Of a stretch of 64,000 nt of DNA, positions 39,929 to 50,998 are shown in pieces; the stretch's first letter is position 1, and every line of letters begins with the position of its first letter. This DNA is from Hyaloraphidium curvatum (Eukaryota; Monoblepharomycota; Hyaloraphidiomycetes; Hyaloraphidiales; Hyaloraphidiaceae). The DNA is taken from positions 62,001 through 126,000 of the forward strand of contig JAIVFI010000020.1 in the NCBI GenBank assembly GCA_025558095.1, given 5' to 3'. Made by a program: the position numbers and the translations under genes. The notes beneath the pieces were generated by a model. It was given only the letters and a program-made list of their open reading frames with translations, had not been told where the DNA came from and did not search any database.

Positions 39929-40166
39929 AGTGTCATTGCTCGCAGTCGACCGCGGAACTCGAAGCCGGCGCGCGGGGCCCGCGGCGCGGCGTCAGCCCCG
40001 AACTCAGCGCAGGAGCCCGAGCCCCCGTCCTCTGCCTCATCGCCGGCTAGTTGCCGGCTCTTGTTGCCGCGCGCGCTCGGCTCCCCGCCCGGCCGACATC
40101 CCCGCCGCGTTTGCGGCCGGCCTCGCACGCTAGGGCCGCGGAGACCCCGCACCGCCGCCCGCCGCG

Positions 40167-43100
40167 ATGTCGTTCGGCGGCCGCGGCCGCGCCTCGGAGA
40201 CGGAGGAGCAGCTGGCGCAGAACGTGAAGAAGGCGCTGTCCCCGGAAGAGAGTGCGTCGGGCCGCGGCAGTCGACGTTCGGACCCGTCTGATCCCCTGGT
40301 CGCCGCCCCCACCTTCACCGCGCTGAAACGCGTCGGTAGCTGCTCCCAAGCAAAAGGTGATACAGTTGCTGACATTGCTGCTGAACGAGTGCTGACGGCG
40401 TCTCTATATGGAACGCTTGCTTGTTGTGCCACCGTGCTCCGACCCACGCTGCTTCTCCTGGCCCCTGGACCGCTGATGGACGCGCACAAAGCACGTGCGA
40501 GCGTGCATTCTGTTCACATGGGATTTCAAAAAGTCGGAGCCTTTCTGGGCCAACGTGCGAGGCAGCCCTGTGCTTGGGGACGAGATTCAGACGTGGAAGG
40601 CCCTGGTGCTGGTTCACAAGGTGCTACGCGGGGGACACCCTGTCGTGAGTTGATTATGGCGTTTCGCATTGTCATTGGCTGACCGCGCTCTCGCTCAGAC
40701 GCTGCGAGACGGAATCAACAACATGTCGTGGCTCGAAAACCTCGGCCGTTCCGTGGGCTCCGTGAACATGTCGGGCTCCGCCCAGCAGAAGGGCTACGGC
40801 CCCATCATCCGCTCCTACACCATGTTCCTCCTCGCCAAGCTGGATTACCACCGGCTCCACCCTGATTTCAACGCGACTTTCGACTACCAGGAGTACACTA
40901 GCCTTCGACGGGTCGAGGACCCCAACGAGGGGTGAGGTTCAGTATTTTCAATTCTGGAGATGTTTGCTGACTTAGCGGCCACAGCTATGAGACTATCGAT
41001 GATCTCATGAAGCTGTTGGACAAGTGCGATCAGCTCCAGCGGCAGATCTTCCAGTCCTTCCGCCCCGGGGTCAACAACGAGTGCCGTATCTCGGCTCTGG
41101 TGCCCCTGGTCGAGGAGAGCTTCGGCATCTACCAGTTCTGCAAGAGCATGCTGACTGCCATTCACCAACGTTCGTGCCCGTTGTCGGTCTATTCGAGAGA
41201 GCGCGATTCTGATCCAACGACTTGCCAGTGGTTTCGCCCGACGTGCTCGCCCCGCTTCGGGACAAGTTCGACATCGCCCACAAGCGCCTCTACGCCTTCT
41301 ACAACGAGGCCATGAACCTCCGCTACCTTACCTCCCTCATCACCGTCCCCAAGCTCAGCCCCTCCTCCCCCCAGTTCTACGACCCCCGCGCGCCCTCGCT
41401 GGGCCGCCGCCCGCCCGAGCCCGAACCGGAGCCGGAACCGCCGCGCGCCCGCGAACCGGCGCTCGTGGACATGTACGAGGAACAGGCGCACTCGGAGGAC
41501 CCGTGGATCTCGCGCGCGGCGTCGATGGAGGAGATGCAGCGGCAGCAGCAGATGGCCTGGGAGCAGCAGCAGGCCGCGCTGCAGCAGCAGGTGTGGCAGG
41601 AGCGGCAGGCGAGGGAGATGGCGGAGCAGGAGAAGTGGGCCCAGGTCGGCAGCCTGCAGTCGGAACTGGAGAGGTGGAGGATGCAGTCCGCCAGGGACCA
41701 GGAGACGATCGGGCAGTACGACCGGGTGAGTTCCTTTGAGCATTGTCGTTTGTCGACATTGACATTTCGTCTCCCTTCAGAGAATGCAGATGTTGGAGGC
41801 TCAGCTCGGTCAGCTTTCGCTCCAGAAGACCGAATCAGAATCGCGCGACGGCTACATCCGGTCGCTGGAGGAGCAGCTCGCCCAGCTGAAGCAAAAGTAC
41901 GAGGCCCTGGCCAAGCTCTACGCGCAGCTGCGCAAGGAGCACCTCGAGCTGCTCCAGAAGATCAAGGACCAGCGCGACGTGGACCGCCGGGTCGGCGAGG
42001 AAACCAAGCGCGAGGCCGACGCGGCGCGGACCGAGGCGCGATCCCGGGCGGCCGAGGCGGAGGAGGCCAAGAGGAGGGAGGCGCTGGCCTTGGCCGAGGT
42101 GGAGCGGCTCAAGGCCAGCCACGGCGAGGAGGTGCAGGCGCTGCGGAAGGACCTAGACAGCACCCACGCCCAACTGACGGAGCTGGGACGGAGCAAGGGC
42201 GACGAGATTGGAAAGGTCGTCGAGAAGTACGAGAACGAGCGGGCCGAGCTCGAGGATCTGAACAGGGTGTGTGGAATCCATGCTGGGCCGGAGATTGGCG
42301 CTGATGCGGTTTCGCAGACGAAGCAGCGTCAGATCGACGACCTCAGGCGGCAGCTTGACCAGGTCGACTCGGAGCTGTCGCGCTCGAAGCGCGGCAAGGA
42401 GGAAGAGGTGGCCGTGCTCCAGGTCGGAATGGACCAGACGCTGCAGGCGCTCGCGCAGCTCCAGAAGACGTCTCGCGAGACCGAGGCCAACCTGGTGAAG
42501 GAGCTGGACAAGCTCCAGGCGGAGCACGGGTCGCAAATCAACCGGATCGTCGGTGGGTCTTTTTTCCCGGCGCCGACCCCGCCTGCAGTGGCTCACCTTC
42601 CACGTCGAAGACGCCGTCCTCGACACCTGTATCCGCAAGGTGGACGACTCGGTCTACGAGCTCGAAAGCCCGAACCACCAGGGCAACCAGACTGCCACTC
42701 CCGAGTATGTGCTCTCTGTAGTGGAGAAAGCTGGACAGGCGTCCACGGACCTGGCAACGGCCTTTACGAAGCTCGTTCAGGTGCGTATTGTCTCGGAACT
42801 CAGTGTGAAGTGTCAGCTGACATCTCATTGGCGTCATCAAGGGCACTGGCGAGCAAACGGACGCGATCACTGCTGCGAACGAGTTTGCGCAGGAGGTTTC
42901 CCAGCTGCTCCACAATGCCAACGGCATCACCCGGCTCGCCGCCGCGGACGTTGTCGACAGTATCACGAGCTCGGCCCGCGCTGCCGCGGCTGCTTCGAAG
43001 GACTTTTTCGGCAAGGTCAAGTCGCGCAGCCTGGATAGCTTGCCCGCGGACAAGCGGACCGAGGCGATCACTAGCCAGGCAACCGCCTTTTCAACCCGGC

Positions 43101-43927
43101 TCGCGGCCTTCACCCGGATCGTCGAGTCCCTGGTCCCGAAGGACGTCTCCAAGATCACGTCCAACGCGGACGACATCGCCGACGCCGTGGAGCGCGAGAT
43201 GATGGCGGCTGCAAAGGCGATTGAGGATGCAGCAAACAGGATCGCGTCCCTGCTTCAGGCTCCGGTGGACCCCCGGCTGTCGGCCACGGACATGCAGGTC
43301 AACTCGGCCGTCCTGGAGTCGGCCATGGCCATCACGAACGCGGCGGCGAACCTCATTCGCTGCGCGACGGTCGCGCAGCAGGAGATCGTCGCCCACGGCC
43401 GCGGGAGCTCCACGCGGCAGGCCTTCTACCTCAAGAACAACCGCTGGACCGAGGGTCTCATCTCGGCGGCCAAGGCCGTCGCCCAAGCGACCTCGATCCT
43501 CGTCGAGGCCGCGGACGGCGTGGTCAAGGGCACCAAGAAGATGGAGGAGCTCGTGGTGGCGGCGACCGAAGTCTCGGCGGCGACGACCCAGCTCGTCGCC
43601 GCGTCGCGGGTCAAGTCGATGCCCATGTCCAAGACCCAGGACCGCCTCGAGTCGGCGGCCGTCGCCGTGCGCGACGCTACCAAGCTGCTCGTCAAGGCCG
43701 CCAAGGACGCGGCCATGCGCTCGGCCGAGGCCCGCGCCGTGGCCGAGGTGCGGGACATGAGCGCGTACGAGGTGAAAAAGGCAGAGATGGAGCAGCAGGT
43801 GCGGATCTTGGAGCTGGAAAAGGACCTCACCGCGGCGCGGCAGAAGCTCGCCGAGATGCGGCGGAAGCAGTACGAGGCGGCTGTTGCCGCCGGCGCGGTG
43901 CCGGACGGGGACACCAACGGGGCGTAG
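40167..43927 (+). CDS. SLA2: Sla2/End4 (HIP1/HIP1R) endocytic adaptor
   Basis: Ten exons: 40167-40251, 40340-40356, 40492-40644, 40699-40931, 40985-41169, 41229-41725, 41781-42266, 42318-42548, 42589-42780, 42842-43927; 1054 residues. It links PtdIns(4,5)P2-membranes and clathrin coats to actin. ANTH domain ~1-275: QNVKKALSPEE, a 17-nt micro-exon giving AAPKQK, KHVRACILFTWDF, TWKALVLVHKVLRGGHPV, YETIDDLMKLLDKCDQLQ and ITVPKL. A Gln/Glu-rich linker and coiled coil (~330-628) follow. The talin-type THATCH/I-LWEQ region (~640-1000) includes IRKVDDSVYELESPNHQGN, FYLKNNRWTEGLISAAKAVA and AATEVSAATTQLVAAS. All intron phases fit. The 40-nt intron at 42549-42588 (donor GTCGGT) is the weak point. Confidence 0.93.
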
Positions 43928-44057
43928 CGGGGTTTCTTGGTCGTCTTGGTTGCGATCTTTATTCCGGGTGCTTTGCGGAGAGTAATATACAGGTCGAACT
44001 TCCACTTCCGTGCCATCCACCGCCAATCCACCGACCAGGCGCCGCCGCGCGCAATAA

Positions 44058-47000
44058 TTAGAGGAAGCAGTTCTCCACCAGCTCGTAATCCTTCACCACG
44101 AGGTCGTGCGGCAGGTCCTGCATGAGCTCGTCCACCGTGACGGGGTCGTCCGAGACCAGCCAGTCCTTCCACACGTTGTCCTCGAACTTCGCCCACTCGA
44201 ACCTACAGTGACAGCGTCAGCACGGAAAACCGGTCACAACGCAATGATGCTCACCAAGCGATCAATCGGAGCATCGGGAAGATGTTCTCGTGGGTGTCGC
44301 GGTCGTACAGCTGCCTCCACCAACTCCGCTGGAGCTGCCGCCGCGTAACACCCGGCGCGTTCGGGTAGTACGTCGCGGATGTCTCGAATGTGCCCATCGG
44401 TTTAGAGCGCCGAACGGAGAACATATCCTGCGGGAATGGGTAGGGATTGGTCAGGAAGGTGTCTCGCGGTCCGGACCGACGCGACCCACATAAAAGTTGA
44501 AGTTTGTCGCCGTCTCCGGCGTCATGTCGTAGCCAACGGACCCGCGGATGAGGTTGATCATCTTGTTTGCGAGCGCCTCCTCGTTGAAGTCGCCCCAGGG
44601 GAAGTAGTTGCCACTGTCGGGGATGGGCCGGTCAGCACCCACCAAGCACCACCTCCAAAGAAACCCACAGGTGGTACAGCGACAGACCTGCCCAGTCGAC
44701 GTACTTGTCGCCCGGGTAGTACGGCGTGTACGGATCGTCCCCGGGGTCCAGGCCACCGTTGTTGTTGGTGTCGAGCAGGGGGTCATAGTTGGTGTTCCCG
44801 AACCTGCCGGAGCCCGATAAGCCACAATAACCACCCCGCGAAGTACAGGACCCACGGGTAGCTGTGCGCCTCGTTCATGGGCCACACAGTGCGGGTGAAA
44901 GGGGCGACCTCCTTGACCCGGGTCGCGAGGCGCTGCCAGGCCTCCTTGTACTTGGCAGGCTGCGCGCCATACGGGTACCACCAGCCTACGACGCAATCAT
45001 CAGCACACTCATAATCACCAGCACCACGGGCAACGCACCATTTGCTTCGTGGGCAAAGATCAGGTGCGCGTAGACCCCCTTGTCGTTCACCTCCTTGCAG
45101 ATCCGCGCAATGTCGTCCACCACCGCATCCGTGACCGTGTCCAGCCCGCCGTTGGGCATCACCACGATGCCGAGGATGACGGGGCCGTACTTGAGCTGCA
45201 GCAGGCGGTCCGCGGCGCCAAGAACGTTCCAGGAAGCGAAGAAGGGGGAGCCAGTCTCGTCGCGGTCGACGTAGGTGTACTGCGGGGGATGTGAGCGGGG
45301 GCAATCAGGAGACCCCCGAGTAACGCACCATGTTGTAGAAAGTCGGCCTTACGCGGTCGCCAACGCGGTCGATGTAGTGAAGCCTGCAAGCACCCTGAGT
45401 CAGTCACGCGAATCAAGAACCGGCAGGAAGGACCCACGGATCGTCGTGCCACCAATCGAGGTTCACGCCGTAGTGGAACCTCCCCTTTGTCGGGCACGAC
45501 GGCTTGCAGTGCTTGCCCGCCGCCAGCGTGATGTTGTCCAGGGCGTAGAAGAAGTTCCCCCCGGCCGTCTGGAACCCGCTGAACACCAGCCCCTTGAGCG
45601 AGTCGATCGAGAACGAGTAGGGCTGGAAGGGCACTTGCGCGGTCGAGTTGGCCGGCCGCAGGGGCGGACTCGCCGGGGGCCGGAAGATGGAGCAGTTGCC
45701 CACGGAGCGGTGCGACAGGATCCGGAAGGGGTCCGTGAGCAGCGCCGGGTTGAGGAACAGCGGGCGCCGCTGGATCATGCTCCCCTCGGGCACGAACGAG
45801 TAGGCCGACAGGATCGGCTGCCACTCGGCCGAGAACACAGGGTCGACGACGGCCGCCCCGGCGAGCTGCACCGCGAGGTTGTAGTCCAGCGGGGAGCACA
45901 CGAGCAGGCTCCCGCGGGGCATGTTGGCCGCTAGCACCGCCGAAAAGGGGACCGAATGGCGCTGGCGGAACTCGGTGTGCTGCACCGTGGTCCAGAGGGT
46001 GCCATCGCCGGTGCCGTCGGCCGAGGCGTTGCAACCCGACAGGCCCAGGCCAAAGGCCGTGGGCGGGCCGACGAGGTCGAACTCGACGGCGGCGAAGTGG
46101 TCCGTAAGGACGCAGGTGGGGAACGACGTCGAGAAATACGAGGTCGAGTCCGAGGGAACAAAGTAGAACATGCCGTCGTTGGCAAAGGTGGTGTTGACGG
46201 CGACGGTGGCGGTGAAGTTGCGCGTCGTGGCGTTGATCGTGCGCATGTCCTGGAGGGTCCCGACGAGCCTGGCGTGCGTCATGTTGCGCGGGACCACCGT
46301 GTGGTTGCTGCAGAGGGGGATGGCGGCAGCAGGTTAGCAGGATCACGGGGAAGGAGCGCCGCCGGCAACCCACAACTGCGTCTGATCCCACTGGCTGAAC
46401 GGCACGATAGACCCGTTCTGCGCGATCGAGTCGAACCGGCCCTGGTCCACGTTGATCCACGCCACGCGCGATGACCACTGCACAAAGTTGGAGAACTTGT
46501 CCTCGGTCCCGGCCAGGGTGCCGTTTTCGTCCACGATCAGGTAGATGCCGTGCGTCTCGGGGTTCACGAGCACGTTGCGCTGGTTCAGCAGCCTGATGAA
46601 CTCGCCGCTCACGTCCACCGAGATCCCGGCGTCATCGACAAGCCGGCCTCGGAAGGTCGCCGTGCCGTTGACGTAGCTCACGAGCATGCCGCCGCCGCCT
46701 GTGGGCCCGCCGAGCCGGTTGCGCCCCAGCCCCTCGAACGCCGCGCGGTCCTCGAAATCGTCGAGCTGCACGTCGAGCTCGCAGGTGTAGTTGCGGCGGA
46801 GCGAGTCGGTCAGGTTCCACGAGGCGTAGGGGACCAGGGGGAGGGACGGGTCGCGGACCGTGTTGGGGTTGTAGATGTAGGCGTCCTTGAAGTCGCGGCG
46901 CTTCTGCGCGCCCTCGGGAAGGGGCAGCTGCGGCGTCGCGGAGGTCGTGGTCGTCGTGGTGGTCGTCGACGGCGGGGCGGTGGTGGCCGCCCGGGTCAGC

Positions 47001-47557
47001 GATCCCGAGATCGTCGCCGACGCGGTGCCGGTGGCCGAACCACTGGCCGAACCCGTCACCAGCGCGGTGGCCGTTCCCGTTGCAAGGGATCCGGTCACCT
47101 GCGTCGCCCTGCTGGCGATCGCGCTGTCCTGCCTCCTCCGCCGTGCGTGCTCGGGCCGGTGGTTGGTCTCGAGCACCATCCGCATCATCTCCTTCGCCCG
47201 GGCCGCGTACGCCTCGCGCAGGGCGGCCTCGCGGTCCTCTGCGGGGTCATCGCGCCTCAGCAGCCGCCACAGGGACGACCGCTTGCGCAGGTGGCCCTCG
47301 TGGTGCGCTGTCCATCGAGCGAGCACTGCATCAACGTCGGCCACCCCGTCTCGGGATGGAAACGCGGCCGCGGGGAAAGCGGGCGCCGCAGGTGCGGTCC
47401 AAACAAACAGTCCAAAGAACGCGCACAGCGCCGCCGCCGAGGCGAGCAGCGCGACCGTGCGGCCCGTCTTGCCCGGCGGCCGCCGCGCGGGGGACCCCCC
47501 AGGAGCAAAACCGAGCAGCGGCCCATCGCCGCCGTCCGCGCCCGCCATGCGATCCAT
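44058..47557 (-). CDS. Membrane-anchored GH26-type glycoside hydrolase with N-terminal beta-sandwich modules (enzyme B)
   Basis: Nine exons: 47557-46374, 46307-45438, 45383-45329, 45279-45039, 44985-44847, 44803-44669, 44613-44490, 44427-44255, 44202-44058; 1021 residues. A type II anchor (VALLASAAALCAFFGLFVW) is followed by a Ser/Thr/Gly-rich stalk (GTATALVTGSASGSATGTAS) and a ~450-residue N-glycosylated region with carbohydrate-binding-like strands (DVQLDDFEDRAAFEGLGRN, FSGFQTAGGNFFYALDNITL). The GH26-like barrel begins GRFHYGVNLDWWHDDP; likely acid/base Glu in IFAHEANGWWYPYG (~781) and nucleophile Glu in MGTFETSATYY (~930). It shares the DTNNNGGLDPGDDP...YTPYYPGD calcium-type loop with enzyme A. 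The 43-nt intron at 44804-44846 is the least certain junction. Probably a cell-surface mannanase or related glucanase. Confidence 0.82.
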
Positions 47558-48031
47558 CGCACCCAAAGCACGCCGATCCCGCGGTCGGGACCCGCCAAGT
47601 GCAGTTGCAGGGGAGACGGCCGAGGGGGGAAGTGTCGGCGGGGACCGACCGTTTTGGCGGCGGGCTTAGCCAATCGTCAACGCCCTTCAATCTTCCCCCA
47701 ATCGGGAAGCACTCCGTCGCGCGTCTTTCCAGGCCCAGGGAACAGGCAAGAGCCATGGCACTTGCTTGATCAATCCGATCGGGGCACGCGGGGCGGCGGA
47801 TGGAGGCGCATCTGTCCGATTCCTGGCTGATCGGTCCGTGTCCACTTTCGCCGACGCGGCACCGTCATCAATGGGGGACACCGGGAAGCTTGCTCAGAGC
47901 ATCCAGGCACGAGATCTATCATGGATTGGTAAAGAAGTGGCGTAGCAACAAGGATGCCTCGGTCGACTCGCGCAGTTGGTCCGCAGTATACACGCCCAGC
48001 CACGGACGCTTGCTCGTCTCTCGATCCGTCC

Positions 48032-48289
48032 TCAGGTGCTCTTTCGCGACCGATCCGCGTGGTACCGTCCTCCCTTCACCCGCCGGTCCTTTGCGAGCGC
48101 GACCATCCCCCTCAGCGCATCAACGACGGCCTCGAGCTGCCCCTCGCGCCCCATCAGCCGCTCTTCCAGCGCCCTGACTTGGTCCACGGCGCACAGGAAG
48201 CCGTCGCCGAGCTCCCGTTCGGTGATCGGGTCGCCGTCGCGCAACTTCCGCTCAATGTCGGCGACGGCGGGCATGTCTTCGTCCGCCAT
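48032..48289 (-). CDS. Short coiled-coil protein A1 of duplicated cassette, unknown function
   Basis: An 85-residue ORF from the ATG at 48289. Its core DGDPITERELGDGFL, VDQVRALEERLMGREGQLE and VVDALRG is a predicted amphipathic helix pair. The segment (L/I)E(R/D)(R/K)L..G..(I/V)...EL..G.L.A....RA.E is also present in the neighbouring gene B1 and in copies A2 and B2, so all four belong to one family. The tail (MVALAKDRRVKGGRYH) is basic. The duplicate at 50999-51499 extends further upstream and carries an indel in a G-run that shifts its C-terminal frame. No known domain is recognised; conservation of the helix in both copies is the main evidence that it is coding. Confidence 0.55.
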   Translation of the reverse strand: MADEDMPAVADIERKLRDGDPITERELGDGFLCAVDQVRALEERLMGREGQLEAVVDALRGMVALAKDRRVKGGRYHADRSRKST

Positions 48290-48681
48290 GCCGCGGCGCT
48301 ACGACGCTGTGTGCGGCGCGAGGAATCGGGTGGAGGCCGTGCATCGTTGGGGCTCGGAAGTGCGGGACAGCTCAGCAGTGCGTGTAATTACCACCGCATC
48401 GGGGGCAGGTGCGGGCGCACGCTACTGTCAGATCTGCCTGAATGGAGCTGCAAAATCAGGGTAATCGTCGTATCCCACGAAAATGATGAACAAAGATTGA
48501 CCAACTGCCGTGGTTGGCTACAGAACACAGTCAAATCACGCCGCAGCCCCGCGCCTTGTCCACGCTCCACGCACTCCCGCGCCAGGAAACAGAACCCAGC
48601 AAGCTCCACCGCGCAGAAGCTTCCCGAGAAAGACGCTACGAACGACTTCCCGGGACATCGCCCCGATCGATCGGAGCGCCC

Positions 48682-49587
48682 TCACGCCCGGATGTCCGCC
48701 GAGACACCTTCGGCCGAAATGACCTTCAGAACGTTCATGTCCTCGTCCGCGTAGCGGTAGAGCGAGTCGGGCAGCGCGCCCCGAGCGAACCCGGCCCGCA
48801 CCACGAGCGCGACCGCGGCGCGGAGGAAAACGCGGCCCGAAATGTAGATCCCCGCGGGCCGGGTGACGTCCACCGCGAAGTGGATCTCGCGCGAGAGGTC
48901 CTTGTAGAGCGTCGACAGCTGCTCTGCCACGTTGGCGGAGTAGACGTTCACCATGTCCGCTCCCTCCAGCGGAGCCAGCAGCTCTTCACCGAAGGGCGTG
49001 AGCGCCTTCCTCCCCTGACGGTCCGTGACCAGCATGGGGAGCACGTGCTCGGCGAACATGCTGCTGAGCGACCCCTTCGTGCCCTTGCCGCTCTTTTCCG
49101 CCAGGACCCGCGTCACGATCTCGACGGCGACCCGGTTGCCCACCACGGCAACCACGCTCCGCAGCTCTCTCGCCTGGATCTCGGCTTCCAGGGCCGTGGC
49201 CTGGCGCACCTCCTCCACCCGAGCCGCCGCCTCCTCGGCCCGCGCGTGGGCCTCGTCGAGAGCTCGGGCGCCCAGCGCCGCCGCCAGGTCCGCGCGCGCC
49301 CGCGCCTCCTCCGCGCGGGCCCGCGCCTCGTCCGCGCGCCCCCGCGCCTCCTCCATGCCCGCCCGGTGGCCCGCCGTCTCGGCCTCGGCGGCCCGCAGCG
49401 CCACCAGTGCGCCCAGCAGTCCGCCCCGCAGCTCCGCGCCGCCGACGCGCTCGCCGCGCACCAGCCGATCCTCGAGCGCCGCGAGCGTGGCCTGCGCCGC
49501 GCCACGCAGCGGTGCCGACGCGCGCGGCGGGCCGAGGATCCCGCGGACCGCGAGCCGGGGCGCACGGCAGCTGGCGAGTCCGAACAT
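48682..49587 (-). CDS. Coiled-coil protein B1 of duplicated cassette, unknown function
   Basis: 301 residues from the ATG at 49587 (MFGLASCRAPRLAVRG). Residues ~30-60 hold the cassette helix motif (ALEDRLVRGERVGGAELRGG). Residues ~65-130 form an Ala/Arg/Glu coiled coil with near-heptad repeats (ARADEARARAEEARARADL, EAHARAEEAAARVEE). Then comes a folded-looking C-terminal domain ~135-290 (VVAVVGNRVAVEIVTRVLAE, MLVTDRQGRKALTPFGEELL, AEQLSTLYKDLSREIHFAVD, AGIYISGRVFLRAAVALVVR) ending YRYADEDMNVLKVISAEGVS. I do not recognise the domain. The decayed duplicate B2 (51685-52263) keeps both ends but has lost most of it. The upstream region contains an element shared with the MYND gene. Confidence 0.7.
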   Translation of the reverse strand: MFGLASCRAPRLAVRGILGPPRASAPLRGAAQATLAALEDRLVRGERVGGAELRGGLLGALVALRAAEAETAGHRAGMEEARGRADEARARAEEARARADLAAALGARALDEAHARAEEAAARVEEVRQATALEAEIQARELRSVVAVVGNRVAVEIVTRVLAEKSGKGTKGSLSSMFAEHVLPMLVTDRQGRKALTPFGEELLAPLEGADMVNVYSANVAEQLSTLYKDLSREIHFAVDVTRPAGIYISGRVFLRAAVALVVRAGFARGALPDSLYRYADEDMNVLKVISAEGVSADIRA

Positions 49588-49835
49588 TGCAGCGGGGTTT
49601 CTCGCAGCAGAGGTTCGATCAGGTTCGATCGCCACGACAGACTTCGTCGCAAACCGCTCCCCACAAAGCGGGAGTAGCGACTAAGCAAGAAGCGGTACAT
49701 GGATTTGAGAAGTTAACAAGGACAAAGCCATGCGTTATCCATTTCGCAAGGAGAGAGTGAGTCGCGGGGGAGCGGGACGTTGATTAAGGTCCCCTGAGGA
49801 ACAGAGACGTAACGACGCTACTCCGATTCATGGTG

Positions 49836-49975
49836 CCCGAGGCTTTAGAAACGGCTCGAATTTCGCCCGTTCTTGATGCAATGTTTCCGTTTATTGCACC
49901 TTCATGGGAATCGAGGATCCTTCATGTACCTTTTGAGTTCGCCGCAGGAGCCACCATTACGCTCTCCCTAGGGAC
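49836..49975 (-). promoter_or_regulatory. Upstream element shared with the MYND gene, copy 1
   Basis: About 130-140 nt upstream of gene B1 are similar to 54028-54165 upstream of the MYND gene. Shared plus-strand blocks include CCCGAGGCTT, CTTGATGCAATG, TTGATGGGAAT/TTCATGGGAAT, TTTGAGTT and GCCGCAGGAG. It lies 5' of two minus-strand genes in the same orientation, so a common promoter module or an inserted short repeat is likely. Confidence 0.65.
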
Positions 49976-50127
49976 ACCCAACATGAAGAAACAAGCAAGG
50001 TGATCGGGGTGAGAAAAATAGAACGGGACTCCCAGCTGGCTCGGCCAGACCAATGTTCCCGGTCTCCTCGACGTCTTTAGGATCAAGGTCAACTCCGTCA
50101 GCTACGATGCATGCTGGCTACAGGGGC

Positions 50128-50745
50128 ATCGTGCGGTGGGGTATCGCCGCCCCCGCGGTCTCGAGGCGAGAGTGCGTCGACCGGAGCGGGGGGAGGGGCG
50201 GAAGAGTGGGGAGAATGGTGCAGCGGTTTTTGACAGCGGTGAGCCGAGGGGCGGGGGATGCACGGGTCGGGGGATGGAATCGCACCGCCGGCCGTGCCGC
50301 GATTCTCGAAGCCCGGTCCGGCCATGGAGCGGTGGGGGGCGGTAGCGGCGGCTCGCCAGGGGATGCAGGGACGGAGCCTTTGGGGGTTCCGAGCGGGTTG
50401 GAGGGGGACGGGAGGGGGCGGGGACGGCGGGGCGGCCGGGGGGGTCGGCGGGTGGACGGCCGGTGCTGTGGCGAGGGGTCCGGGTGCCGCCGGCGGATGC
50501 ACGGGGTGCGCTGCCGGGCCGTGCCCCGGGCCTGTGGGTGCTGTACATGCAGGGGTGTATGTGTGAGGGGTTGCCTTTGTTGGTGCGGGGACGGTTGGCG
50601 AGCCGATTCTGGGGGGCGTCCAGGGCATCGGCGATCGGAGGCGCGGAAACTCCTTGGAGCGGCTCCCCGAACCCCTGCGAGCCCCACTCCGATGACCCCG
50701 CACGCCGAGCCGCCCGCCGCCGCGCCGCCGCCGCCGCGCAATCGA
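50128..50745 (+). repeat. Truncated ectopic copy of the C2H2 gene upstream region and first codons
   Basis: About 600 nt collinear with 57449-58047, including GGGGTATCG(G/C)CGCCCCCGCGG, a block starting GGCGGAAGAGTGGGGAGAAT and the whole 0.5 kb leading to the C2H2 ATG. The ATG (at 50689) and the first ~15 codons (MTPHAEPPAAAPPP) are kept; then homology stops and sequence of the coiled-coil cassette duplicate begins shortly after. No zinc finger follows, so this is a non-functional partial duplicate on DNA level. Confidence 0.85.
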
Positions 50746-50998
50746 CGGGTTGCTCGCGCTGGCTCATTGTGCCCAAATGGGAAGCATCCAGCAGCGAGCC
50801 TCCAACGCAAGAAAATGAGCAACAGCAATGGCAATTGCTTGATCAATCCGATCGGGGCACGAGGGGCGGCGGATGGAGGCGCATCTGTCCGATTCCTGGC
50901 CGATCGGTCAATGGTCACTTTCGCCAACGCGGCACCGTCATCAACGGCGGACCTGGGGAAGCTTGCTCACAGCAGGGTAAATCCAGGCAGAAGAACGA

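Larger units (their letters stand above)
47755..49830. repeat. Segmental duplication, copy 1 (two-gene coiled-coil cassette)
   Basis: Homologous to 50831-52510. Similarity begins around TTGCTTGATCAATCCGATCG and continues through both minus-strand genes and past them (TTTCGCAAGGAGAGAGTGAG ... CGACGCTAC). Copy 1 is about 0.4 kb longer because copy 2 has lost the middle of the second gene. Divergence is visible as many substitutions and small indels, so the event is not very recent. Confidence 0.88.

Noticed and set aside
44804-44834. 31-nt intron option in GH26 enzyme B
   Set aside because: It keeps the frame but is too short to be spliced; the 43-nt option from 44846 is preferred.
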